DNA of 43,249 nt, taken from an uncultured Ectothiorhodospiraceae bacterium. GTDB taxonomy: Bacteria; Pseudomonadota; Gammaproteobacteria; JAABTG01. The DNA lies in assembly GCA_937867305.1 (NCBI GenBank), contig CALMKJ010000201.1, positions 1-43,249 of the forward strand, given 5' to 3'. Shown here piece by piece: positions 11,676 through 19,707 of this stretch. The stretch's first letter is position 1, and each line of letters starts with the position of its first letter. Made by a program: the position numbers and the translations under genes. Below the pieces are notes generated by a model. The model was given only the letters and a program-made list of their open reading frames with translations. It was not told the DNA's origin and did not search any database.

Positions 11676-12395
11676 ATGGCCCGTTCCGAAACCACCCCCC
11701 AGCGAGACATGGAGCCCCCGGTTCCACCGGTCTCCGCCGGCCCCTCGCCGCGGACCGCGCCACCGGGCCAACTCCCCGCGGTCTCCCCGGAGCGTGAGGC
11801 GGCCATCCGGGCGCGGATGGACGAGTTGGGGCTGTCCCGGGACTCGCTCTCGCGGCGCCCCGCCGGCCGGCGCGGGCGCAGGGGGCTGCTCGTGGGGGTG
11901 GCCGGAGGTGCGGTGGCCCTGGCCCTGGTCTGGCTCGTGAGCGGCCCGTCGGAACAGACACCCGAGGCGACGGGGGTCCGTACGGCGTCTTCCCCCGGGA
12001 CACCCACCCGGCCGGGCGCGGCGCCGACGGCGGAGCGGCCATTGGCGGCGGCGCTCCCGGAGCCTGTCTGGCCCGCTCCGGGGCCGGAGCCGCAAAGGGC
12101 TTCCCGGCAAGCAGCGGAGGTGGCATCGGGGAAGGCGAGCGCCCCCGCGCCCTCGACGACACCCGCTCCTGCCCCTGGGCCCGTGCCCACGCCTGCACCC
12201 GCCCCTGCGCCCGTGCCCACGCCTGCACCCGCCCCTGCACCCAGGCCTGCGTCCGAGCCCGCTCCGGCAGCGGTGCCCGCGTCCGCACCGGCGCCGTCCT
12301 ATCCCTCCTACCCGGCGTACCCGGGGTATTCCTCCCCCTACGGCTGGGCCCCTCAGCCCTACTACCCCTACGGGGCGCCGGCCCGCAGTCCGTAA
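11676..12395 (+). CDS. Proline/alanine-rich single-pass membrane protein, function unknown
   Basis: A 239-residue protein I do not recognise. The ATG at 11676 has a perfect AGGAGG at 11662-11667. Layout: a proline-rich then charged cytoplasmic part (1-69), an Arg-rich patch (RRGRRG) before one membrane helix (about 70-88), a Pro/Ala-rich periplasmic stretch (about 90-205), and a Tyr/Pro tail (207-236) built of PSYP, PAYP and PYYPYG units. The Pro/Ala part contains a perfect 30-bp tandem duplication. The shape resembles envelope-spanning linker proteins, but no enzymatic domain is visible and the role is unknown. It is transcribed divergently from purL, 127 bases away. Confidence 0.75.
   Translation: MARSETTPQRDMEPPVPPVSAGPSPRTAPPGQLPAVSPEREAAIRARMDELGLSRDSLSRRPAGRRGRRGLLVGVAGGAVALALVWLVSGPSEQTPEATGVRTASSPGTPTRPGAAPTAERPLAAALPEPVWPAPGPEPQRASRQAAEVASGKASAPAPSTTPAPAPGPVPTPAPAPAPVPTPAPAPAPRPASEPAPAAVPASAPAPSYPSYPAYPGYSSPYGWAPQPYYPYGAPARSP
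12179..12238 (+). repeat. Perfect 2 x 30-bp tandem repeat in coding sequence
   Basis: Positions 12179-12208 and 12209-12238 are identical. Each unit is ten codons encoding PVPTPAPAPA-type sequence, so gain or loss of a unit keeps the reading frame of the surrounding proline-rich protein. A degenerate third copy begins on each side. This looks like slipped-strand expansion in a low-complexity linker. Confidence 0.9.
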
Positions 12396-12448
12396 CGGGA
12401 CAACAGCCGGCGCTGCGGAGCCGGCGGGCCTCAGCCGGGCGACGGGCC

Positions 12449-14881
12449 TCAGCCGTGGGGCGGGACGAGGTCCGGAGTGGGGACGGGATCCGCGGAGGAG
12501 ATGGGGGCCGGCAACGGCTGGGTGTCCGAGAACGCGTCGGCGATGGCGTCGTCGACCGTCTCCAGCCAGATGAGGTCGAGCTGTCCGCGGGCGGCGGCCG
12601 GGATCTCCTCGAGGTCCTTGCGGTTGCGCGCCGGGAGGAGCACGCGCTTCAGGCCTGCCCGGGCTGCCGCGAGCGTCTTCTCCTTGATCCCGCCGACCGG
12701 CAGCACCAACCCGCGCAGGCTGATCTCACCGGTCATCGCGGTGTCGCTGCGCACCGTGCGGCCGGTGAAGAGCGAGACCAGCGCGGTGAACATCGCCACG
12801 CCTGCGCTCGGGCCGTCCTTCGGGGTCGCGCCGGCCGGCACGTGCACGTGGACGTCGCTCTTCTGGAAGGCCTCGCCGTCGATGCCGAGCGCGGCCGAGC
12901 GGCCCTTGACGAGGGTCAGCGCGGCCTGCGCGCTCTCCTTCATGACGTCGCCCAGCTGTCCGGTGAGGATGAGCCGGCCGCTTCCCTCGACCCGGCTCGC
13001 CTCGATGAAGAGGATGTCGCCGCCCACCGGCGTCCAGGCGAGCCCCGTGGCCACCCCGGGGACGGACAGGCGCATGGCGACCTCCCCCTCGAAGCGGCGT
13101 GGTCCGAGGACCGGCGCCAGGTCGTCGACATCCAGGTGGACGGCTGCAGCGGTACCCTCGGCGACCTGCATCGCCACGCGGCGGAAGACCTTGCCGATCT
13201 CGCGCTCGAGGTTTCGTACCCCCGCCTCGCGGGTGTAATCGCGGACGATCGCGCGCAGGGCCTCGTCGGTGAGCGAGGCCTGCCCGGGAGTGAGTCCGTT
13301 GGCCTCGAGCTGGCGCCTGACCAGATAGCGCCGGCCGATCTCGACCTTCTCCTCCTCGGTGTAGCCGGGTAGCTCGATGACCTCCATGCGGTCGCGCAGG
13401 GGGCGGGGCACCGTGTCCATCATGTTCGCGGTGCCGAGGAACATGACCCGGGAGAGGTCGAAGGGCACGGCCAGGTAGTTGTCCCGGAAAGTGGAGTTCT
13501 GCTCCGGGTCGAGCACCTCCAGCAGCGCCGAGGAGGGGTCGCCGTGGAAGCCCCCCATGCCGAGCTTGTCGAGCTCGTCGAGCATGAACACCGGGTTGCG
13601 GGCGCCCGCCTTGCGGATCGCCTGGATCACGTTGCCGGGCAGCGCCCCCAGATAGGTGCGCCGGTGCCCGCGGACCTCGGACTCGTCGTGCACGCCCCCG
13701 AGGGCCACCCGCACGAACTTGCGCCCCGTGGCCCGGGCGATGCTCTGCCCGAGCGAGGTCTTGCCGACGCCGGGTGGGCCGACCAGGCACAGGATGGCGC
13801 CGCGGGCACCGGGATTGAGCTTGCGCACCGCGAGGAACTCGAGGATGCGCCGCTTGACCTTCTCGAGCCCGTAGTGGTCCTCGTCCAGGATCCGGCGGGC
13901 CTCGGCGATGTCGATGGGCGCCTCCGCCGGCTCTGCCCAGGGCAGCGCCGTCAGCCAGTCCAGATAGCTCCGCACCATGGAGTACTCGCCGGAGGCCTCC
14001 GACATGCGCTCCAGGCGCGCCAGCTCGCGCCGGGCCTGCTCTTCCACCTCCGCAGGCATCTTCGCCCCGGCGATCGCGCTCGCGATCTCCTCGAGCTCGG
14101 CCGCCTTCGGCTCGATGTCGCCCAGCTCGCGCTGGATCGTCTTCAGCTGCTCGCGCAGCAGGAATTCCCGCTGGCGCTTGTCCACCGACTCCTTGGTCTG
14201 GCGGTCGATCTCGTGCGACAGGCGGAGCACGGCCAACCGGTGGGCGAGGAGGTCCGCCACCCGGGTGACGCGCTGCTGCACGTCGAAGGTCTCCAGCAGC
14301 CCCTGCTTCTCCTCCGGCTTGATGTCGAGGAAGTGGGCCACGAGGTCGGCGAGTGCCCCCGGCGCGGGGATGGCCTTGATGGTGCCGGAGAGCTCGGTGG
14401 GGACCTGGGGCAGCAGCTCCACCGCCTCGAGCGCCTCGCGCCGGAGGTGGTCCATGCGCGCCTCGAGGTCGGGCGTGAGCGTGTCCGGGTCCTCGACCCG
14501 TTCCACCCGCGCCACGAAGAACGGGTAGCCGTCCAGGAACTCGAGCACGCGGAAGCGGTTGTCACCGTGCACGATCAGGTGATGAGAGCCGTCGGGGGCG
14601 GTGACGTACCGGAGCACGGTCGCCACGGTGCCGACGGTGGAGAGGTCCGACGGCGCGAGCTGGTCCAGTGCGGGGTCCAGCTGCTGAAGCACCGCGATGG
14701 GCCGCTCGGACTTGACCGCCTCCTGGGCCGCAGCGACCGAGCGCTTGCGCCCCACGGAGAGGGGGATCACCACACCGGGGAACAGCACCGTGCTGCGCAC
14801 GGGCAGCACGATCACGGCGTCGTCGGGGATCTCGGGGACGGAGGTCGGCGCGGCGCCGCCTTCCTTCTCTTCTTCGCTCAT
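12449..14881 (-). CDS. lon: ATP-dependent Lon protease
   Basis: Cytoplasmic AAA+ serine protease that degrades misfolded and regulatory proteins. The 810 residues contain the N-terminal LAN substrate-binding domain (VLPVRSTVLFPG near residue 25), a central coiled coil (about 215-290), the Walker A GPPGVGKTS near residue 367, Walker B VFMLDELDK, and the C-terminal protease with the Ser in KDGPSAGVA (about 689) and the Lys in GGIKEKTLAA (about 732). The ATG at 14881 is chosen over one 24 bases upstream because a GAGGA ribosome-binding site precedes it. It lies seven bases after the hsp20 stop, so the two are probably one heat-shock or proteostasis transcript. Confidence 0.97.
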   Translation of the reverse strand: MSEEEKEGGAAPTSVPEIPDDAVIVLPVRSTVLFPGVVIPLSVGRKRSVAAAQEAVKSERPIAVLQQLDPALDQLAPSDLSTVGTVATVLRYVTAPDGSHHLIVHGDNRFRVLEFLDGYPFFVARVERVEDPDTLTPDLEARMDHLRREALEAVELLPQVPTELSGTIKAIPAPGALADLVAHFLDIKPEEKQGLLETFDVQQRVTRVADLLAHRLAVLRLSHEIDRQTKESVDKRQREFLLREQLKTIQRELGDIEPKAAELEEIASAIAGAKMPAEVEEQARRELARLERMSEASGEYSMVRSYLDWLTALPWAEPAEAPIDIAEARRILDEDHYGLEKVKRRILEFLAVRKLNPGARGAILCLVGPPGVGKTSLGQSIARATGRKFVRVALGGVHDESEVRGHRRTYLGALPGNVIQAIRKAGARNPVFMLDELDKLGMGGFHGDPSSALLEVLDPEQNSTFRDNYLAVPFDLSRVMFLGTANMMDTVPRPLRDRMEVIELPGYTEEEKVEIGRRYLVRRQLEANGLTPGQASLTDEALRAIVRDYTREAGVRNLEREIGKVFRRVAMQVAEGTAAAVHLDVDDLAPVLGPRRFEGEVAMRLSVPGVATGLAWTPVGGDILFIEASRVEGSGRLILTGQLGDVMKESAQAALTLVKGRSAALGIDGEAFQKSDVHVHVPAGATPKDGPSAGVAMFTALVSLFTGRTVRSDTAMTGEISLRGLVLPVGGIKEKTLAAARAGLKRVLLPARNRKDLEEIPAAARGQLDLIWLETVDDAIADAFSDTQPLPAPISSADPVPTPDLVPPHG

Positions 14882-14888
14882 GGCGTCC

Positions 14889-15293
14889 TCAGGGCACCCG
14901 GGCAAGGCTCAGGACCAGGCAGCCGTCGACCATTTCGTGGCGGTCCACGCGAAAGCGCCCGGCAGGTAGTTCCAGGCGGCGCTCGAAGCGGCCCTGGGGG
15001 ATCTCGAGACGGTGGACCTGGGCCTCGCGGACCGCGGCGGGCAGGGGCCGCTCCCCGGAGACGATGACCGTGCCACCCTCGACCCGCACCTGGACCCGGT
15101 CGACCGGCACCCCGGGGAGCGCGACCACGAGCCAGAGGTCGCGCTCCGTCTCGAAGACGTCCACCGGCGGGTGCCAGGCCGTCCGCCCCCCGCGGGGCGC
15201 GGGGCGGAAGAACTCGCGGCGCATCCGCTCGGCCTGCTCGAGCATCTCGCAGGCCTCCGCCCACATCCAGTTCCGAGGGTCACGTCCAGGCAT
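14889..15293 (-). CDS. Small heat shock protein (Hsp20/alpha-crystallin family)
   Basis: ATP-independent holdase chaperone of 134 residues. A short helical N-terminus (with an MRREFF segment) is followed by the alpha-crystallin beta sandwich: VDVFETERDLWLVVALPGV, VRVEGGTVIVSGER, then FERRLELPAGRF and a final strand ending in LVLSLARVP. The C-terminal extension with the IxI motif is very short or missing, which would weaken assembly into large oligomers. The ATG at 15293 has a GGGAG ribosome-binding site. It is directly upstream of lon, seven bases apart, and divergent from the glutamine synthetase family gene. Confidence 0.9.
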   Translation of the reverse strand: MPGRDPRNWMWAEACEMLEQAERMRREFFRPAPRGGRTAWHPPVDVFETERDLWLVVALPGVPVDRVQVRVEGGTVIVSGERPLPAAVREAQVHRLEIPQGRFERRLELPAGRFRVDRHEMVDGCLVLSLARVP

Positions 15294-15488
15294 CACGGCA
15301 CTCCCCGAGGCCCACGTCCAGCATAGCGGTCCCGGGTGTGGCGGTCGAGGGCGCGGGCGGCGTGCCCCGGGGCCGGCAGTCGCTTGCATTGGAGCCGGGG
15401 GCGTGCGAGGTTCCCACGGCCCCATTGGCCCGTTGCCGGCGGTCGCCACCGCGCGGCTCGGATCACGTTGCGCGCAGCGAGGACAGGA

Positions 15489-16913
15489 ATGGACACGCCG
15501 CTCCGTCGTTTTCTGGAGATCCCGTACGAGCAGCTCGAGGAAGTGAATCTTCAGGCCAAGGCCGAGCGCGTGGCCGGAGAGGACCCGGGAGAGATCCGCG
15601 AGGCGCGCGTCAAGCGGCTGACCGACGAGAAGGGCATCAAGGCCGTGACCGTCTGTTTCACGGACCTCGAGGGCCGCCTCCACATGCTGGACTACGACAA
15701 GAAGTTCCTCTTGAAGTCCCCGGACAGCCTCACCTTCGACGGCTCGTCCATCCGCGGCTTCTCGCGTCAGGCGGAGTCGGACCTGCGCCTCGGGGTCGAC
15801 TGGGCAGCGCTGTACTGGTTGCCCTCGGACGTCTTCGGACCCGGCAAGGTGCTGGTCTTCGGCGACGTCCGGGACCAGGAGGGGACCCCCTATCCCGGTG
15901 ATTTCCGCTCGCGGCTGAAGGCCTTCGGCGAGGAGTTGCGCCAGAAGGGGATGGTGGCCCACGTGGCGAGCGAGGTCGAGGGATTCCTCTTCCGGGGCCG
16001 CGACGCCGAGCGCCGCTACTTCGAGACCGGCCAGTTCGAGTACGTGTCCACCGGCGGTTACTACCACTCGCTGCCCGGCGACGCGCTGCGCCGGTTCATC
16101 GACACCTCGGCCGAGGTCCAGCGGGCGCTCGGGTTCGGCAACGAGAAGGACCACCCGGAGGTCGCTCCCTCGCAGTTCGAGATGAACTACGCCTACACGG
16201 AGGCCACCGTGGCCGCCGACCAGGTGCAGCTCTACAAGCTGATCGCCCGGCAGGTCGCGGCCCAGATGGACCTCACCGCTTCGTTCCTGCCGAAGCCGGT
16301 CGCCAACGTGAACGGCAGCGGCTGCCACACCAACGTGTCCATCGCCCGCAACGGCAGGAACCTCTTCCACGACGGCAAGGGACCGTACGGGCTGAGCTCC
16401 CTGGCCTGGGGCTTCGTGAACCGGGTGCTGGCGACCGCGGGCGAGACCTGCCTCGTCTTCAACTCCAGCGTGAACGCCTACCGGCGTCTCGACCCCCACT
16501 TCGAGGCCCCCAACCAGATCAAGGTCTCCGCCTCCGACCGGGGGTCGATGGTCCGGATCCCCATCGGCAACGAGCGCACGGCCCGCATCGAAGTACGCTC
16601 GATCGCGCCGGACGCGAATCCCTATCTGGTGATCTTCGTCCTGTTGAAGACCGGGCTCGAGGGGCCCGGGGGCGACGGCGCGAAGTCCCAGCGGGTGCGC
16701 CTGCTCCCCGGCAACATCTACGACGCGGTCCGTTCCTTCGGGTCGAGCCGATACCTGCGGGAGCTGCTGGGGCGCGAGGTGCACGCGAAGTACGCCGAGC
16801 TGAAGCTCGCCTCTGCCGAGCGTTGCCCCAAGGCGCTCGGCTCGCGCGTCAAGCGCGGCGAGATCCAGTTCCACCACGAGGTGACGAACCAGTACCTCTG
16901 GGGCCAGTTCTGA
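15489..16913 (+). CDS. Glutamine synthetase family protein
   Basis: A 474-residue type-I-sized glutamine synthetase fold enzyme, ligating ammonia (or an amine) to a carboxylate using ATP. The beta-grasp motif is FDGSSIRGF. Metal and substrate ligands appear in EVEGFLF, HPEVAPSQFE and IEVRSIAPDANPYL, and the ATP signature is KPVANVNGSGCH. The EAP loop after NAYRRL and the RIP arginine are kept, so it is likely active. The adenylylation-type tyrosine region reads GNIYDAV rather than NLYDLP, and the C-terminus (HHEVTNQYLW) differs from canonical GlnA, so substrate and regulation are uncertain; it could be a GlnA paralogue acting on another acceptor. The start is ATG 15489 with a GAGG upstream. 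No glnB, amt or ntr gene is adjacent. Confidence 0.85.
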   Translation: MDTPLRRFLEIPYEQLEEVNLQAKAERVAGEDPGEIREARVKRLTDEKGIKAVTVCFTDLEGRLHMLDYDKKFLLKSPDSLTFDGSSIRGFSRQAESDLRLGVDWAALYWLPSDVFGPGKVLVFGDVRDQEGTPYPGDFRSRLKAFGEELRQKGMVAHVASEVEGFLFRGRDAERRYFETGQFEYVSTGGYYHSLPGDALRRFIDTSAEVQRALGFGNEKDHPEVAPSQFEMNYAYTEATVAADQVQLYKLIARQVAAQMDLTASFLPKPVANVNGSGCHTNVSIARNGRNLFHDGKGPYGLSSLAWGFVNRVLATAGETCLVFNSSVNAYRRLDPHFEAPNQIKVSASDRGSMVRIPIGNERTARIEVRSIAPDANPYLVIFVLLKTGLEGPGGDGAKSQRVRLLPGNIYDAVRSFGSSRYLRELLGREVHAKYAELKLASAERCPKALGSRVKRGEIQFHHEVTNQYLWGQF

Positions 16914-16940
16914 CGCTTTCTGGTCCCGACGCCGCGGGCC

Positions 16941-17792
16941 TTACGGCACCTCGTCGACCCGCAGGAGGATGACGCGGTTCGTCTCCCCCCGGCGCCGGGT
17001 CGAGTAGACGGTACCGGTGCCGCGGTCCTGGGCGGACTCCACGGAGCTGGCGATGACGACCCACTCGCCGAGCCGGGTGGACACCACGGTACTCGCCGCC
17101 TGGGTGTCCACGACCCCGCCACCCCCACCCGCGGGGCGGGCGGCGAAGGGGGAGAGCTCCAGGGTCACGCGGTCGCCGCTCAGCCGGGGGAGGGCGTAGA
17201 AGCCGGTCGCGAGGTCGAGATAGCGCACGGTGCCCGCAACCCCGGGGCCGCCGGGGCCGACGAAGACGTACTGCTCGCCGACGGGCACCGAGGTCCCGGC
17301 ACGCACCAGCGCGGCCCGGCCCTCCAGGGTCTGCACCTTCTGGGTCGTCACCCCTTCGTCGCGGGAGTCGGTGCCGTAGACCTCGACGCGGGCGCGGTTT
17401 CCCGCACCGGGGCCGGGGCGCCCGGCCGTGACCGTCGCGTCCCCCACGCGGACCCGGGCGCCGACGGAGGCCCCGAGGGCGTCCAGGTCCTCTTCCCGCT
17501 CCTGGCGCACGCTGATCATCAGGCGCCGGGGCTCCCGGTCCAGCTGGCTCAGGACCTCCTCGACGGTGGAGAGATTCCCCGGCGAGGTCTTCACCACCAG
17601 ACGGTCGCCGAGGCCGGTCACCGCGCCGGGCTCGGGCACGAGCGGGCGCAGCACGGGGGCGACCTCCTCCACGGTGCGGTACTGCAGGGCGTACACCTGG
17701 ATGACGAGCTCCTCGGCGGCGGCGCCGAGCGCGCTGGCGACGAGGACGAGGCCGACGAGGGCGCGGCCGAGGGCGCAGCGCAGTTCTCTCAT
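16941..17792 (-). CDS. Short secretin-like (NolW-type) exported protein
   Basis: A 283-residue protein with a clear signal peptide (cleavage near AAA-EE, residue 27). The mature N-terminus (VIQVYALQYRTVEEVAPVLRPLV, split here as an N1/NolW repeat with KTSPGNLSTVEEVLSQLD) is the RNA-binding-like fold of secretins. The second half has beta-rich segments ending in RLGEWVVIASSVES, similar to the C-terminal part of secretin domains. It is far too short to form a full outer-membrane channel, and no pilus or secretion genes are nearby. Start and upstream stop overlap by four bases (ATGA), so it is the last gene of a three-gene operon. Role unknown. Confidence 0.72.
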   Translation of the reverse strand: MRELRCALGRALVGLVLVASALGAAAEELVIQVYALQYRTVEEVAPVLRPLVPEPGAVTGLGDRLVVKTSPGNLSTVEEVLSQLDREPRRLMISVRQEREEDLDALGASVGARVRVGDATVTAGRPGPGAGNRARVEVYGTDSRDEGVTTQKVQTLEGRAALVRAGTSVPVGEQYVFVGPGGPGVAGTVRYLDLATGFYALPRLSGDRVTLELSPFAARPAGGGGGVVDTQAASTVVSTRLGEWVVIASSVESAQDRGTGTVYSTRRRGETNRVILLRVDEVP

Positions 17793-18298
17793 ACGCCGAG
17801 GGTGCGGAAACTGGGGTCGGGCTCGGCCGTGTCCCAGATGGGTTGGAAGGCCCGGAGCAATTCCCGGGCCCTCGCGGGGGCGTGGAACGACGCCGTGCCT
17901 TCGAAGCGGTCGGCCAGACTGCGGTGCAGATAGCCGGTACCGTCGGCCACGACGAAGGCCTGGTTGAAGGTGCGGTACTCCTCCGCCGGCACCCGGATCT
18001 GCAGGAAGCTCGGCAGGCGCTGGGAGAGCACCACCAGGCGGTGTCCATCCCGCAGCACCGGCTCCACGTCCTGCACCAGGACGCGCACCTGCGCCCGCCG
18101 TGATCGCAGGACCAGCTGCGTCACGGCCTCGGCAAACTCGGCCGTGTCGAAGAGCCGTGGGTCCATCTGCCGGCTCACGATGTCCAGGGTCCGCCCGGCC
18201 TGGCGGGCGAGGGCGAGGGCGACCGCCGCGGCCTCCTCGAGCGTCGTCACCTCGAGGGGGGCGAGCGTCTCGCCGAGCCGGTAGCCGTCCAGCCGCAT
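17789..18298 (-). CDS. DUF7931-like hypothetical protein
   Basis: A 169-residue protein without signal peptide or membrane helix. Segments DIVSRQMDPRLFDTAEF, VRVLVQDVEPVLRDGHRLV and FNQAFVVADGTGYLHR resemble the domain often annotated DUF7931, which is commonly attached to GNAT acetyltransferases in Gammaproteobacteria; the layout is loosely like half of a phospholipase D-type fold, but the HKD motif is absent. The assignment rests on memory of the family and is tentative. ATG at 18298 shares a TGATG junction with the stop of the upstream gene, and its own stop overlaps the next gene, so all three should be translated together. Confidence 0.6.
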   Translation of the reverse strand: MRLDGYRLGETLAPLEVTTLEEAAAVALALARQAGRTLDIVSRQMDPRLFDTAEFAEAVTQLVLRSRRAQVRVLVQDVEPVLRDGHRLVVLSQRLPSFLQIRVPAEEYRTFNQAFVVADGTGYLHRSLADRFEGTASFHAPARARELLRAFQPIWDTAEPDPSFRTLGV

Positions 18299-19602
18299 CA
18301 GTCCCGGCCCGCGTGCTCGACCAGGAACGCCTGGAGGTCGTCGACCCAGAGGTCTACGGTGCCCGCGACCGAATCGCCGAGGAGGCGCTGCCAGGCGCTC
18401 CTGTGCGCCGTCAGCGTTCCGTGGGCCGCTGCCTCGACGTCGCTGCGGCGCACGGCGGCGGTCGCCGCGTGGACCAGGTAGTCGACCCCGAGGCCCGCTG
18501 CGCCGCCCAGGGCAAGGCCCACGGGCCCACCCCCGGCACCGACGCTGGCCCCGGCGACGCTCCCTGCCAGGCGAGAGAGGGCGGGCGCGGCGAGCCTTGA
18601 GCCCACGCGGGCGGCCGAGGGCGCGAGCGCCCGGCCGGAGACGCCCTGGGCGAGGGCTCGCCCTGCGGCCGTGCCCACGGCGCGTCCCGCCATGGCCCCG
18701 GCCGCGGCGAGGGTGAGTCCGCGCAGGGACTCGAAGCCGGTCTGCCCCAGGTCGGGGACGACCAGCTTGCGGGTCCAGGCCGCCCAGTCGAGGGTGAGGC
18801 GCGGGGCTGCCTGGGCCGAAGGGCTCTCCAGCACGCGGGACTCCCGGTCCAGGAATCGCAGGAAGTCGGCGTCGGTCTGGGCCGCCAGGGCCAGGGTCCG
18901 CCGGTGGGCGTCCACCAGGGCCTGCTCGTAGGCGGCGCGCACCAGGGGGTCGGACTCCTCGGGCTTGAGCACCAGGTCCCGGTACCGGCCCTCCACGTGG
19001 CGCTCCACGTCCTGGGCGACCGCGTCCCGCAGGCCCATGACTCCCGGGGTCAGCGCGTGGCCGGCGGCCGAGACCAGCGCCACCCGCAGCAGCTCGTAGC
19101 CGGTGCCCCACGCGAGGTACCAGTCGGTGAAGGCCGACACACGGCCTGCCATCGTCTCGAACAGGGGAGCGACCGCCTCCTCCGTGCCCGCCCGTGCCGT
19201 CCGGCGCAGTTCCGCGCGGGCCGACTCGAGCTGGTACACCTGTCCGGCCAGAAACGCCCCCAGGCGCTCCTCGTCGACCAGGGCGCGGACCTCGCGGCCA
19301 TCCGCGGCCCGGTAGGTGAGCCACGCGAGCGGCCGGGCCTCGCGGCGCACGCCGGAGTCGGCGCTCGACCGGTCGGGGTGCACGGCGCTCAGCCACTCCA
19401 GCCGGTCGAGGACGCTGTCCCAGATCCCCCGGCCGAATCCCACGGCGAGCGTCAGCAAAAGGGCGCCGAGGAGAACCGTCGAGAACCGCAGGCGGCGCCG
19501 GGGAGGGGACCGGACCTCGGCCCGCAGGCCGGCCAACGGGGTCAGATCCGTTACCGCGGCGGAGAGAGAGTGGCGGGACGAACCCTGGAGCACTGTCCGC
19601 AT
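18298..19602 (-). CDS. Membrane-anchored helical protein with C-terminal glycine-zipper region, unknown function
   Basis: A 434-residue protein I do not recognise. One membrane helix (about residues 40-58) follows an Arg-rich stretch. A long helical, charged body (about 60-290) follows, and then an Ala/Gly-rich amphipathic-to-hydrophobic region (about 290-400) with repeated small residues, ending in a glycine-zipper-like segment (AGASVGAGGGPVGLALGG) that could insert in or cross a membrane. The ATG at 19602 has a GAGGTGAG ribosome-binding site. It heads an operon with the DUF7931-like and secretin-like genes. A pore-forming or envelope-tethering role is possible but unproven. Confidence 0.65.
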   Translation of the reverse strand: MRTVLQGSSRHSLSAAVTDLTPLAGLRAEVRSPPRRRLRFSTVLLGALLLTLAVGFGRGIWDSVLDRLEWLSAVHPDRSSADSGVRREARPLAWLTYRAADGREVRALVDEERLGAFLAGQVYQLESARAELRRTARAGTEEAVAPLFETMAGRVSAFTDWYLAWGTGYELLRVALVSAAGHALTPGVMGLRDAVAQDVERHVEGRYRDLVLKPEESDPLVRAAYEQALVDAHRRTLALAAQTDADFLRFLDRESRVLESPSAQAAPRLTLDWAAWTRKLVVPDLGQTGFESLRGLTLAAAGAMAGRAVGTAAGRALAQGVSGRALAPSAARVGSRLAAPALSRLAGSVAGASVGAGGGPVGLALGGAAGLGVDYLVHAATAAVRRSDVEAAAHGTLTAHRSAWQRLLGDSVAGTVDLWVDDLQAFLVEHAGRD

Positions 19603-19707
19603 CGTACTCACCTCGAGGAATGCGCGCCCCGCCTGAACGCGGCGGCGACCGTTCGAAGGGCGATTATCCCACGGATGCCGGGGCACGGATGCCCGGGAGC
19701 CGGCTCC

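Noticed and set aside
12179-12238. Direct repeats considered as a CRISPR remnant
   Set aside because: Two adjacent copies without spacers, in frame inside a proline-rich coding region; no cas genes.
12455-15067. Plus-strand open frames opposite lon and hsp20
   Set aside because: Shadows of the conserved Lon and Hsp20 frames; compositionally biased products.
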